DNA of 64,000 nt from Paenibacillus tianmuensis (GTDB taxonomy: Bacteria > Bacillota > Bacilli > Paenibacillales > NBRC-103111): assembly GCF_900100345.1 (NCBI RefSeq), contig NZ_FMTT01000005.1, positions 126,184-190,183 on the forward strand. The letters run 5' to 3'. The translations under genes and the position numbers were made by a program. Position 1 is the first letter of the stretch. Every line of letters begins with the position of its first letter. Positions 43,768 through 51,839 of the stretch are shown here, piece by piece. Below the pieces are notes generated by a model. It did not search any database and was not told the origin of the DNA. It saw only the letters and a list, made by a program, of their open reading frames with translations.

Positions 43768-45963
43768 ATGATCGGTAAGCAGCTAGGAGGACGCTACGAG
43801 ATTTTGGGACGCGTCGGCGGCGGCGGAATGGCCATCGTATACAAAGGACTCGATATTTTATTGCATCGGCATGTCGCCGTGAAGGTGCTGCGCCAGCAGT
43901 ACGTGCACGATGAAGAATTCATTCAGCGTTTTCGCCGCGAAGCGCAAGCCGCCGCCTCCTTGTCGCATCCGAACGTGGTCAGCATATACGACGTCGGCCA
44001 AGAGGAAGACATCCATTACATCGTGATGGAGTATATCGAGGGAACGAACTTGAACGAGCAGATTAAGGAAAAAGCTCCGCTGCAGGTGGAGGAAGCCGTT
44101 CATATTGCGAGCCAGATTTGCGACGCCCTCGATCATGCGCATCATAATCAGATCATTCATCGGGATATTAAGCCTCACAATATTTTGATCGGCAAAAACG
44201 GCCGCGTCAAAGTGACCGACTTCGGGATCGCCCGCGCCGTCACTTCTTCCACGATTACGCAGACCGGCTCCGTCGTCGGCTCGGTTCATTATTTTTCACC
44301 CGAGCATGCCAAAGGGACGCCGACCGGCGAGCAATCGGACTTGTATTCTCTCGGGATTGTCATGTACCAGATGCTGACAGGCCGGCTGCCGTTTCTCGGC
44401 GAAAGTCCGATCAGCGTAGCATTGAAGCATTTGCAGGAGGATGTCGAGGAGCCCCGCAAGGTGAATCCGCTCATCCCGCAAAGCGTGGAAAACATCATTC
44501 TGCGAGCGATGCGCAAAAGCACGTCCGAGCGGTATCGTTCGGCCAAAGACGTGCTGAGCGACCTTGAGTCGTGCCTGCTGCCGCACCGCCGCAACGAGCC
44601 GAAAGTCAACTTTTTGGACGACGATGAGCTGGATGAGGAAAAGACGCGGGTCATGCCTGCGCTGCGGCCGGGACAATACGCCGTTGTGGAGGATGACGAC
44701 GATGCGCCCCGTGCGAAGGAGACGGCGCCGCTCGAGAAGCAGAAAAAGGGCTGGGTCAAGCCGTTGGTCTGGTTCGTGGTGCTTATGGCGCTTGTTGGTG
44801 GGATGTGGTATGCGGTCCAGTACGTGCAGGAGAAATTGTCGGTGCAGCGGGTCGATATCCCGAATGTGGTGGATAAGCCGCTTGCTGAAGCTAAGAAAAT
44901 ATTAGAAGACAGCAAGCTTCAAGTGGAAGCGGATTATCAGAATGATGATGTAAAGCCGAAAGATATTGTCATCCAGCAAAGCCAGGCGAATAATCAGGTT
45001 ATCGTGGGCACGACGATCAAGCTGACTGTCAGCGCAGGGCCTACAAGCAAAAAAATTCCGGATGTTACAAACCTAAAGCTGGCGGATGCCAAAACGAAGC
45101 TGATCTCCTCCGGCTTCGATTCGAAAAATATCTCCATCGTTCAAAAGTTTCTGGAAGCCGAGCCAGAAACGGTGACGTCTCAGAAGCCTACGCCCAATGA
45201 GGAGTACACGATTCCGGGCGATGTCAAGGTCGAGCTGACCGTTAGCAAAGGCCGGGAAACGTTCAAGATGCCGAACCTGATCGGCAAGACGGAAAACGAA
45301 GCGAAAACGCTCCTTAGCGTCAACAATCTGAAGCTTTCCAAGGACGGGACTGTCCGCCAGCCGAGCTACAAGCAAAGCAAGGGCCGTGTAACGAAGCAAT
45401 TTCCGTTCGAGCCAGACGACGATGTGATGCCGGGTACGGAAATTACGCTGACCGTCAGCTCCGGTCTTCCGCCGGAAGCGGGACAGATGACCGTGCCCGT
45501 GCAGATTAAGCCATCCAAGGAAGGGCAGGCAGGTACGGCCAAAGTCATCCTGAGCGATGCGGCGGTCGAAAACTCGGAATACCAGAAGCTTACGAACGTG
45601 ACCAAGACGGAAACGCTTGAGGTGAAGCTGGTCGTTTCGCCGGACAAAGATGCGACGATCCAGATTCGCGGGGATAACATTCAGAACGATTCGATAACAA
45701 TCACCTATAAGAATTATCAGGATCAAAAAAGCGGCAACAATCAGTCGAACGGGGCCGGTACGCCACCTAATGCGGATACTGGGACGAACGGCGGCGGGAA
45801 GACCGAACAGCCAGCGACTCCGGCTTCCGGCACGGGCGGCGCGAGCGGCAAGCCGGCGAAACAGGGAAGCGGCGGAACGACGCCACCGCCGACCGGACAG
45901 AACGGAGACGCAGCGACGGCTCCGGCCGGGAATACGACAGGTACAGGAGGCAAGAATCCATAA
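43768..45963 (+). CDS. prkC: PASTA-domain Ser/Thr protein kinase PrkC
   Basis: Membrane kinase that senses muropeptides and controls germination and wall synthesis; 731 residues. The kinase domain (about 1-270) has VAVKVL with Lys39, HRDIKPHN and DFGIARA. A membrane span lies near 335-355 (VWFVVLMALVGGMWYAV). Three extracellular PASTA domains follow. After these comes an unassigned beta-rich segment (MTVPVQIKPSKEG to ITYKNYQD), then a low-complexity Gly/Thr/Pro/Asn/Ser tail of about 80 residues ending GTGGKNP. The ATG at 43768 follows GTGAGGAAGG. Its last base overlaps the rsgA start. Confidence 0.95.
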   Translation: MIGKQLGGRYEILGRVGGGGMAIVYKGLDILLHRHVAVKVLRQQYVHDEEFIQRFRREAQAAASLSHPNVVSIYDVGQEEDIHYIVMEYIEGTNLNEQIKEKAPLQVEEAVHIASQICDALDHAHHNQIIHRDIKPHNILIGKNGRVKVTDFGIARAVTSSTITQTGSVVGSVHYFSPEHAKGTPTGEQSDLYSLGIVMYQMLTGRLPFLGESPISVALKHLQEDVEEPRKVNPLIPQSVENIILRAMRKSTSERYRSAKDVLSDLESCLLPHRRNEPKVNFLDDDELDEEKTRVMPALRPGQYAVVEDDDDAPRAKETAPLEKQKKGWVKPLVWFVVLMALVGGMWYAVQYVQEKLSVQRVDIPNVVDKPLAEAKKILEDSKLQVEADYQNDDVKPKDIVIQQSQANNQVIVGTTIKLTVSAGPTSKKIPDVTNLKLADAKTKLISSGFDSKNISIVQKFLEAEPETVTSQKPTPNEEYTIPGDVKVELTVSKGRETFKMPNLIGKTENEAKTLLSVNNLKLSKDGTVRQPSYKQSKGRVTKQFPFEPDDDVMPGTEITLTVSSGLPPEAGQMTVPVQIKPSKEGQAGTAKVILSDAAVENSEYQKLTNVTKTETLEVKLVVSPDKDATIQIRGDNIQNDSITITYKNYQDQKSGNNQSNGAGTPPNADTGTNGGGKTEQPATPASGTGGASGKPAKQGSGGTTPPPTGQNGDAATAPAGNTTGTGGKNP

Positions 45964-46874
45964 TGCCAACCGGGTTAATCGTTAAGGCGCTAAGCGGATT
46001 TTACTACGTGCTTGCCGATGACACGCAAACGACCGAATCGGTGCAATGCCGGGCGAGAGGCATTTTCAAGAAGCGCGGCATTTCGCCGCTCGTCGGCGAC
46101 CGCGTGGTGTTCGGGCTGACGGAGAACGGGGAAGGAACGGTTGACGAAATTCTTCCCCGCTCCTCCGAGCTGATCCGGCCGCCGGTGGCAAATATCGATT
46201 TGGCCGTACTGGTGTTCTCGGTGACCGAGCCGGCGCTTAATTTACCGCTGCTGGACAAGTTTCTAGTTCATACGGAAAGTGCCGGACTCGATACGCTGAT
46301 CTGCTTGACCAAGCATGATCTCATGTCCGAAGGAGGTTCGCCTGACAGCGTTTCCGATCGATTGGCGTCAGCGATCCGGCTCTACGAATCGGTCGGTTAC
46401 CCGGTGCTTGTGACAAGCGCCAAGGAAGGCATTGGCGTGAGCGAAGTATATGATCGGCTGGCGGGCCGCATTGGGGTGTTCGCAGGGCAGTCTGGCGTCG
46501 GGAAGTCGTCGCTACTCAACGCCATGGTGCCGGGGCTGTCGCTGGAAACGAACGAAATCAGCATGAAGCTCGGACGGGGCAAGCATACGACGCGCCATGT
46601 CGAGCTGATCCGGCTGCAGAACGGCGGACTTATCGCCGATACGCCGGGCTTTAGCCAGCTTGACTTTTTGCAGGTGGATGCAGAGGGGCTCAGCGGGGCT
46701 TTCCGGGAATTTGCGCCTTATGCCGCAGCGTGCCGCTTCCGCGGCTGCCTGCATCTGCACGAACCGGGCTGCAAGGTTCAGGAGGCCAAAGAAGCGGGCC
46801 ATATCGCCGTATCAAGGTACAACCATTACATTCAATTTTTGAACGAGATCAAAGACAAAAAGAGGAGGTACTAG
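45963..46874 (+). CDS. rsgA: Small ribosomal subunit biogenesis GTPase RsgA
   Basis: Circularly permuted GTPase that assists late 30S maturation; 303 residues. An OB fold comes first, then the permuted G domain: TKHD (G4) precedes [11 protein letters not shown] (G1) and DTPGFSQ (G3). A zinc knuckle follows ([14 protein letters not shown]). It starts at ATG 45963, overlapping the prkC stop, with AGGAGG upstream. Order prkC-rsgA-rpe as in Bacillus. Confidence 0.96.
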   Translation: MPTGLIVKALSGFYYVLADDTQTTESVQCRARGIFKKRGISPLVGDRVVFGLTENGEGTVDEILPRSSELIRPPVANIDLAVLVFSVTEPALNLPLLDKFLVHTESAGLDTLICLTKHDLMSEGGSPDSVSDRLASAIRLYESVGYPVLVTSAKEGIGVSEVYDRLAGRIGVFAGQSGVGKSSLLNAMVPGLSLETNEISMKLGRGKHTTRHVELIRLQNGGLIADTPGFSQLDFLQVDAEGLSGAFREFAPYAAACRFRGCLHLHEPGCKVQEAKEAGHIAVSRYNHYIQFLNEIKDKKRRY

Positions 46875-46875
46875 G

Positions 46876-47544
46876 ATGCTGCATATCGCTCCTTCGATCT
46901 TATCCGCCAACTTTTCCAAGCTGGGTGAAGAAATTGCCGACGTCGAGCGCGGCGGGGCCGACTGGATTCACGTCGACGTAATGGACGGACATTTCGTGCC
47001 GAATATTACGATCGGACCGCTGGTGGTGGAGGCCATCCGGCCGATAACGAAATTACCGCTCGACGTGCATCTGATGATCGAGCAGCCGGACCGCTACATT
47101 GCCTCGTTCGTTCAGGCAGGCGCAGACCTCATTTCGGTTCACGCCGAGGCATGCGTCCATCTGCACCGGACACTTCATTATATCAAGGAGCAGGGCGTCA
47201 AAGCAGGCGTCGTGCTGAATCCGGCCACTTCGCTCCATGCTTTGGAGCATGTGCTTGAGGAAGGACTGCTCGACTATGTGCTGCTGATGACGGTTAACCC
47301 CGGCTTCGGCGGGCAGAAGTTTATTTCCGCGACGTTGCCCAAAATCGCCGGACTGCGCCGCATGCTGGACGAGCGGGGACTTCAGCACGTGGACATCGAG
47401 GTCGACGGCGGCATCAATACCGAGACGGCCAAGCTCGTTGCCGAAGCGGGCGCCAATGTGCTCGTTGCCGGGAATGCGGTGTTCAACCGGCCGGACCGCG
47501 CCGAGGCGATCCGCGCGATCCGGGAAGCCGGGAGCGGCCGGTAA
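46876..47544 (+). CDS. rpe: Ribulose-phosphate 3-epimerase
   Basis: Interconverts ribulose-5-P and xylulose-5-P in the pentose phosphate pathway; 222 residues. TIM-barrel signatures: [34 protein letters not shown] with metal ligands, [21 protein letters not shown] and EVDGGIN. AGAGGAGG precedes the ATG, which begins one base after the rsgA stop. Confidence 0.96.
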   Translation: MLHIAPSILSANFSKLGEEIADVERGGADWIHVDVMDGHFVPNITIGPLVVEAIRPITKLPLDVHLMIEQPDRYIASFVQAGADLISVHAEACVHLHRTLHYIKEQGVKAGVVLNPATSLHALEHVLEEGLLDYVLLMTVNPGFGGQKFISATLPKIAGLRRMLDERGLQHVDIEVDGGINTETAKLVAEAGANVLVAGNAVFNRPDRAEAIRAIREAGSGR

Positions 47545-47545
47545 A

Positions 47546-47797
47546 ATGCGGGCGCTGCAAATTTTTGCCTTCAGTTTGCTATGCGCCGCCCTGCTGTTTG
47601 TGTTTTCCATTATCGACGGCGTGGTGAAGTTTGCCTTTTCGCTGGGGGCTATATACGTCGGTATCCTGTTTTTTAAGCGATACGAGACGCGCGGCCCGCG
47701 CATTGCATTCGTCTTGATCACGATCTTATTTTACTTTATTTATTCGGTGTTCTACGCGTTGTATTTGGCTATTCAGCAGCAGCAGGCTGCGGTTTGA
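47546..47797 (+). CDS. Small predicted membrane protein
   Basis: An 83-residue protein I do not recognise, starting one base after the rpe stop. The hydrophobic pattern suggests three membrane spans: IFAFSLLCAALLFVFSI, FAFSLGAIYVGILFF, and IAFVLITILFYFIYSVFYALYL, interrupted by FKRYETRGPR. It ends with a run of Gln and Ala. In Bacillus this position holds thiN (thiamine pyrophosphokinase), so this gene occupies its slot. It is probably co-transcribed with rpe. Function unknown. Confidence 0.65.
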   Translation: MRALQIFAFSLLCAALLFVFSIIDGVVKFAFSLGAIYVGILFFKRYETRGPRIAFVLITILFYFIYSVFYALYLAIQQQQAAV

Positions 47798-47856
47798 GAA
47801 GAAAGAAAAAGAACCCGGACGTGCATAACCGGCGCTGGGGTCGCATACACATGGTT

Positions 47857-47900
47857 ACAAAAGTACGGTTTCCGGCTTTTGTAGCCTTTTTTGTTTTTTC
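47857..47900 (+). terminator. Terminator after the rpe cluster
   Basis: ACAAAAG/CTTTTGT stem around a GC-rich loop, then AGCC and TTTTTTGTTTTTT. Confidence 0.6.
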
Positions 47901-48022
47901 GGTGCCCGGAATTTGCATGGCACGTTTTGGGGAGCAGCGGAATATACTTATAACGAGGTGGTTTACTGCGCGCATGGCTCGAGGTCGGCTTTGCGTCGTA
48001 AAGTCTGGAGGGAGGGTGCAAA

Positions 48023-48103
48023 ATGAAATTTTACACTATCAAGCTTCCGAAGTTTTTGGGTGGGTTTGTGAAAGCTGTACTTAATACATTCAGCAAAAAC
48101 TGA
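48023..48103 (+). CDS. spoVM: Stage V sporulation protein SpoVM
   Basis: A 26-residue amphipathic helical peptide that marks the convex forespore membrane and recruits SpoIVA for coat assembly. It reads MKFYTIKLPKFLGG, then FVKAVLNTFSKN, essentially collinear with the B. subtilis peptide and of equal length. Residues MKFYTIKLPKFLGG are identical; the C-terminal half differs. AGGGAGGG lies just upstream of the ATG at 48023. It sits between the rpe cluster and rpmB, the conserved Bacillus location. The gene is too short for usual gene callers. Confidence 0.97.
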   Translation: MKFYTIKLPKFLGGFVKAVLNTFSKN

Positions 48104-48181
48104 AGGTACGCTTGTCCATACTTTGGCGCCGGCTGCCGGGCTAGGGCAGGCGCCACACCCAGGATCAACGGCTCAGTCGTC

Positions 48182-48199
48182 CTTGTCTTGCAAGACAAG
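48182..48199. repeat. Perfect 18-bp palindrome
   Basis: CTTGTCTTGCAAGACAAG reads the same on both strands. The related TTGTCAA occurs twice soon after (48205-48230). No T run follows. It lies between spoVM and the rpmB terminator. Confidence 0.7.
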
Positions 48200-48229
48200 C
48201 GCGTTTGTCAAGGATTCATTCTTGTCAAC

Positions 48230-48258
48230 TAAAAAAAGCACCTGAGCCAGGTGCTTTT
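48230..48258 (-). terminator. Terminator after rpmB
   Basis: Minus-strand AAGCACCTG/CAGGTGCTT hairpin followed by a run of seven T. Also T-rich on the plus strand, so it may serve spoVM as well. Confidence 0.88.
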
Positions 48259-48274
48259 TGTCTGCAGACGCAGA

Positions 48275-48463
48275 TTACACGCGAGTTACTTTTCCGGATT
48301 TCAGAGCTTTCGTGCTCACCCAAACGCGTTTCGGTTTGCCGTCGACCAGAATGCGAACCTTTTGAACGTTGACACCCCAAGTGCGTTTCGCTTTGTTGTT
48401 CGCATGGGATACGTGGTTGCCGGTACCCGGGCCTTTACCTGTGATAAAACATTTGCGGGACAT
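48275..48463 (-). CDS. rpmB: 50S ribosomal protein L28
   Basis: A 62-residue basic 50S protein; [29 protein letters not shown] is the L28 pattern, of the form without the four-Cys zinc site. AAGGAGGTG precedes the ATG at 48463. As in Bacillus it is transcribed opposite to the neighbouring yloU-yloV genes, from its own promoter (48511-48540). Confidence 0.97.
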   Translation of the reverse strand: MSRKCFITGKGPGTGNHVSHANNKAKRTWGVNVQKVRILVDGKPKRVWVSTKALKSGKVTRV

Positions 48464-48510
48464 TGATTACACCTCCTTAAAGCATACACGCTTCAAAAAC
48501 ACACTTAAAC

Positions 48511-48540
48511 ATCATATCACAGCGGCCTAAACGCCGTCAA
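48511..48540 (-). promoter_or_regulatory. rpmB promoter
   Basis: Minus-strand TTGACG (48535-48540), 18 bases, TATGAT (48511-48516), with TG before the -10. Confidence 0.75.
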
Positions 48541-48660
48541 CGCAGCTTCTTCGTTTTCTTCCCCTGCAGCCCCTTGCAGCCCGTGTTTTATTTTATTTCT
48601 TGCGGCGAATATAGTACAATGATTCGTAGTCCATGCTAATTTTGGGATCGAAGGAGCTGT

Positions 48661-49029
48661 ATGGAGATGACAATCGAACTGGCTTCAGAATATGGAAAAA
48701 TCTATGTTACGGACGAAGTAATCGCCGCACTTGCGGGTTCGGCGGCGTTAGACTGCTACGGACTTGTTGGGATGGCTTCGCGCAATCAACTCAAGGACAA
48801 TATTGCCGAACTGCTGCGTGTCGACAATTTACGGCGGGGAGTCGAGGTTCACCGCAACGAGCAGGATGTCCTGACCATTGATTTATATATCATCGTCAGC
48901 TACGGCACGAAAATTTCGGTCGTTGCGCATAACGTGCAGAGCAAAGTAAAATACATGCTTGGGGAAGTCGCGGGCCTGCAAGTGGCGAACGTGAACATTT
49001 TTGTCCAAGGCGTGAGGATTACTGAATGA
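48661..49029 (+). CDS. yloU: Asp23/Gls24 family protein YloU
   Basis: A 122-residue Asp23-domain protein: GKIYVTDEVIAALAGSAALDCYGLVGMASRNQLKD and LYIIVSYGTKISVVAHNVQSKVKYML match YloU nearly residue for residue. AAGGAG lies just upstream; ATG 48661 and ATG 48667 are both possible, with four- and ten-base gaps. A TACAAT -10 at 48615-48620 probably drives yloU-yloV. Found directly upstream of the FakA-like gene in Bacillus too. Confidence 0.94.
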   Translation: MEMTIELASEYGKIYVTDEVIAALAGSAALDCYGLVGMASRNQLKDNIAELLRVDNLRRGVEVHRNEQDVLTIDLYIIVSYGTKISVVAHNVQSKVKYMLGEVAGLQVANVNIFVQGVRITE

Positions 49030-49107
49030 GACCTGTGACGACAGCGGTTGTGGCCGAAACATGTTATGGATCGCCGACAGGGTTATAGCGAAAGGGGAAC
49101 GGTCTTT

Positions 49108-50925
49108 TTGGGTAAGCGCTTAAAAGAAATGAATGGACAAGATTTCATCCGAATGGTAGAAGCGGGAGCGCATAGGCTGACGACGAACGCAGAGCGGGTC
49201 AATGCGCTCAACGTCTTTCCGGTACCGGACGGCGATACGGGCACGAATATGAATTTGACCTTGACTTCCGGGGTGGAAGAGCTTCGCCGCCGTCCGTCGG
49301 ACCACTTGGGTAAAACAGCAGAAGCGCTTGCCAAAGGCTTGCTGATGGGCGCTCGCGGCAACTCGGGCGTGATTCTGTCGCAGTTGTTCCGCGGTTTTGC
49401 CAAAGCCGTATCCGACCTGCCTTCGGCCAATGCCCAGCAGGTGGCTGCGGCGTTTCAGAACGGCGTGGATATGGCCTACAAAGCCGTTGTTAAACCTGTG
49501 GAAGGTACGATTCTGACCGTAGCCAAGGAAGCGGCGAGGCAGGGCGTACAGACCGCCAAGCGGCAGCTGGATGTCGCTGTCGTGATGGCGGAACTGCTGG
49601 ATAAAGCGAAAGAGGCGCTGGCCAAAACGCCGGACATGCTTCCCGTGCTGAAGCAGGTGGGCGTCGTCGATTCGGGCGGACAGGGGCTTGTGTATATCTA
49701 CGAGGGCTTTGTATCCGTTCTGGACATGGAAGTGGAAGCTCCTGCGGAGGAGCCGGCCGATATGCCGTACGTCGCTTTTGGCGCGGTGCTGCCGCTGGAG
49801 GAGACGCTAGAGTCGGTTGCGACGATGTTTGATTTTACAGGTCACGAGCGTGTGCAAGCGAAGCTGGCGACGGAGGATATCGAGTTCGGGTATTGTACGG
49901 AGTTTATGGTGACGCTGAATCCGGGCAAGCCGAACGGCTGCAAATTTGACGAGGCTCTGTTCCGCGAGGAGCTGTCTGCCTTCGGCGATTCTCTGCTTGT
50001 CGTGGCCGACGACGATCTGGTCAAAGTGCATATCCATGCCGAATTCCCGGGCAGCGTTATGAATCTGGCCCAGAATTACGGGGATCTCAGCCGGATCAAA
50101 ATTGAAAATATGCGCGATCAGCATACGCATCTTCTGATGGAGGAGGCCGGACCGTCCGGCGCGGTCGCGGCATTGGCCAAGGCGACGCATTTGCTGGACG
50201 CGGCCAGAGAGCTCGAACTCGGCAGGCCGACCGTCCATGCGGCGAACGGTCCGTCCCGCGAGCTCAAGCCGTACGGCTTTGTTGCCGTATCCGCTGGGGA
50301 AGGCATCTCCGGTATTTTCGGCAGTCTGGGCGTCGATCGGATTCTGCACGGCGGACAAACCATGAACCCGAGCACCGAAGATATCGTCCGCGCCGTAAGC
50401 GAGGTCGAAGCGAGAATCGTGTTCGTGCTTCCGAACAATTCGAACATCATCCTGGCTGCGCAGCAGGCCGTGGAGCTTGTGGAGGATAAGCAGGTTGTCG
50501 TTGTTCCCAGCAAGTCGATTCCGCAAGGCATTGCCGCTGTCATCGCATTCCAGGAGGAAGCGGCTCCCGAAGAAAACATCGGCGAAATGCAGAAGGCGCT
50601 GCAGCAAGTACAGGCCGGTCAAATCACCCATGCCGTACGCGACACGCAAATGGACGGGATCGATATTAAAGAGGGCGACTATATCGGCATTCATAACGGC
50701 CGCATCGTTTCCTCGGCTCCGGACCTCGTCGATTCCTGCAAAAAGCTGATTGACTCCATGCTGGATGCGGGTGCGGAGATCGTGACCTTGTATACCGGAG
50801 CGGATGCGGTGCAGGAGCAGACCGAGGAGCTTGTCGGGTATGTCGAACAAACGTATCAAGAGGTGGAAGTGGAAGTGCAGAACGGCGGACAACCGCTCTA
50901 TTACTACATCATTTCCGCGGAATAA
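49108..50925 (+). CDS. fakA: Fatty acid kinase FakA (DAK2/DegV-associated, YloV)
   Basis: Phosphorylates fatty acids bound to a FakB/DegV carrier so they enter phospholipid synthesis; 605 residues. The N-terminal DhaL domain has NVFPVPDGDTGTNM and the ARGNSGVILSQ region, which bind ADP-Mg. The middle and C-terminal domains are the FakA dimer and carrier-binding parts. A TTG at 49108 has AAAGGGG about 11 bases upstream; an alternative ATG lies seven codons further on. A DegV carrier gene follows, making the enzyme-carrier pair. Confidence 0.93.
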   Translation: MGKRLKEMNGQDFIRMVEAGAHRLTTNAERVNALNVFPVPDGDTGTNMNLTLTSGVEELRRRPSDHLGKTAEALAKGLLMGARGNSGVILSQLFRGFAKAVSDLPSANAQQVAAAFQNGVDMAYKAVVKPVEGTILTVAKEAARQGVQTAKRQLDVAVVMAELLDKAKEALAKTPDMLPVLKQVGVVDSGGQGLVYIYEGFVSVLDMEVEAPAEEPADMPYVAFGAVLPLEETLESVATMFDFTGHERVQAKLATEDIEFGYCTEFMVTLNPGKPNGCKFDEALFREELSAFGDSLLVVADDDLVKVHIHAEFPGSVMNLAQNYGDLSRIKIENMRDQHTHLLMEEAGPSGAVAALAKATHLLDAARELELGRPTVHAANGPSRELKPYGFVAVSAGEGISGIFGSLGVDRILHGGQTMNPSTEDIVRAVSEVEARIVFVLPNNSNIILAAQQAVELVEDKQVVVVPSKSIPQGIAAVIAFQEEAAPEENIGEMQKALQQVQAGQITHAVRDTQMDGIDIKEGDYIGIHNGRIVSSAPDLVDSCKKLIDSMLDAGAEIVTLYTGADAVQEQTEELVGYVEQTYQEVEVEVQNGGQPLYYYIISAE

Positions 50926-50986
50926 GCGGTTCGTTTTCGACCCTATGTCTATAGATCAAAACTTTGCAAAGAATTGAGGGAGGCTA

Positions 50987-51838
50987 TTGAGCCAGGTTCG
51001 TATTGTAACGGACAGCACGGCGGATATTCCGGCCGACCTGCGGGAGCGGCTCGGCATTGAGATGGTGCCGCTTAAAGTATTGTTCGGCTCGGAGGCATTT
51101 CGCGACGGGGTCGATATGGGTCCGGAGCAATTTTATGACAAGCTGGCCTCATCCGGTATTTTTCCAACCACATCGCAGCCGTCGCCGGCCGATTTCATCC
51201 AAGTGTATCAGAGGCTTGCGGCGGAAGGCGCCGACTCGATCATCTCGATTCATTTATCATCGCAGATGAGCGGCACGTACCAGTCCGCCCTCGTGGCGAA
51301 ATCGATGATCGACGAGAAGGCGGATATCGAGGTGGTGGACAGCCGTTCGGCTTCCTTTGGCCTCGGCATGCTCGTCGTAGCTGCCGCAGAGGCGGCAAAG
51401 CAGGGGAAGAGCAAGTCGGAAATTTTGGAACGGATTGCGGCGCTGCGCCAAAACATCGGGCTTTATTTTTTGCCGGATACGCTCAAGTATTTGCACAAGG
51501 GCGGACGGATCGGCAAGGCTGCGGCGCTCTTCGGCTCCTTGCTTAATATTAAGCCAATCCTTTCGGTCAACGATGACGGAGTCGTGTTCTCCGTCGATAA
51601 GGTTCGCGGACAGAAGAAAGCGATGAACCGGATCATCGAGCTGCTGCAGCAGGATTTTGCAGGCAAACCGATCGATTTGGTCGTGGCTTATACGACCGAA
51701 CGCGAGACGGCGGAGCAGTTTTGCACTCTGCTGCAGCAGCATTTTGAAGTAAAAAGCGTGCACTACACGCATATCGGGCCTGTCGTTGGAGCGCATGTCG
51801 GACCCGGAACCGTAGCGGCCTTTGCCGTACCGGTCTGA
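50987..51838 (+). CDS. DegV family fatty acid-binding protein (FakB)
   Basis: Fatty acid carrier of 283 residues; presents acyl groups to FakA. N-terminal VRIVTDSTADIPADL and the conserved SQPSPADF, SSQMSGTYQSA and VVDSRSASFGLGML blocks line the acyl pocket; the C-terminal HIGPVVGAHVGPG motif is characteristic. The start is TTG 50987, behind GAGGGAGG. Only one base separates it from recG. Adjacent to its kinase, it may be a dedicated carrier. Confidence 0.93.
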   Translation: MSQVRIVTDSTADIPADLRERLGIEMVPLKVLFGSEAFRDGVDMGPEQFYDKLASSGIFPTTSQPSPADFIQVYQRLAAEGADSIISIHLSSQMSGTYQSALVAKSMIDEKADIEVVDSRSASFGLGMLVVAAAEAAKQGKSKSEILERIAALRQNIGLYFLPDTLKYLHKGGRIGKAAALFGSLLNIKPILSVNDDGVVFSVDKVRGQKKAMNRIIELLQQDFAGKPIDLVVAYTTERETAEQFCTLLQQHFEVKSVHYTHIGPVVGAHVGPGTVAAFAVPV

Positions 51839-51839
51839 T

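Noticed and set aside
45720..45960. Repetitive Gly/Thr/Pro tail of prkC as a tandem DNA repeat
   Set aside because: The low complexity is at protein level; I see no exact DNA repeat unit.
48124..48155. GC-rich hairpin after spoVM as a terminator
   Set aside because: The stem is good but is followed by CACCCAGG, not T; kept only as part of the palindrome finding.
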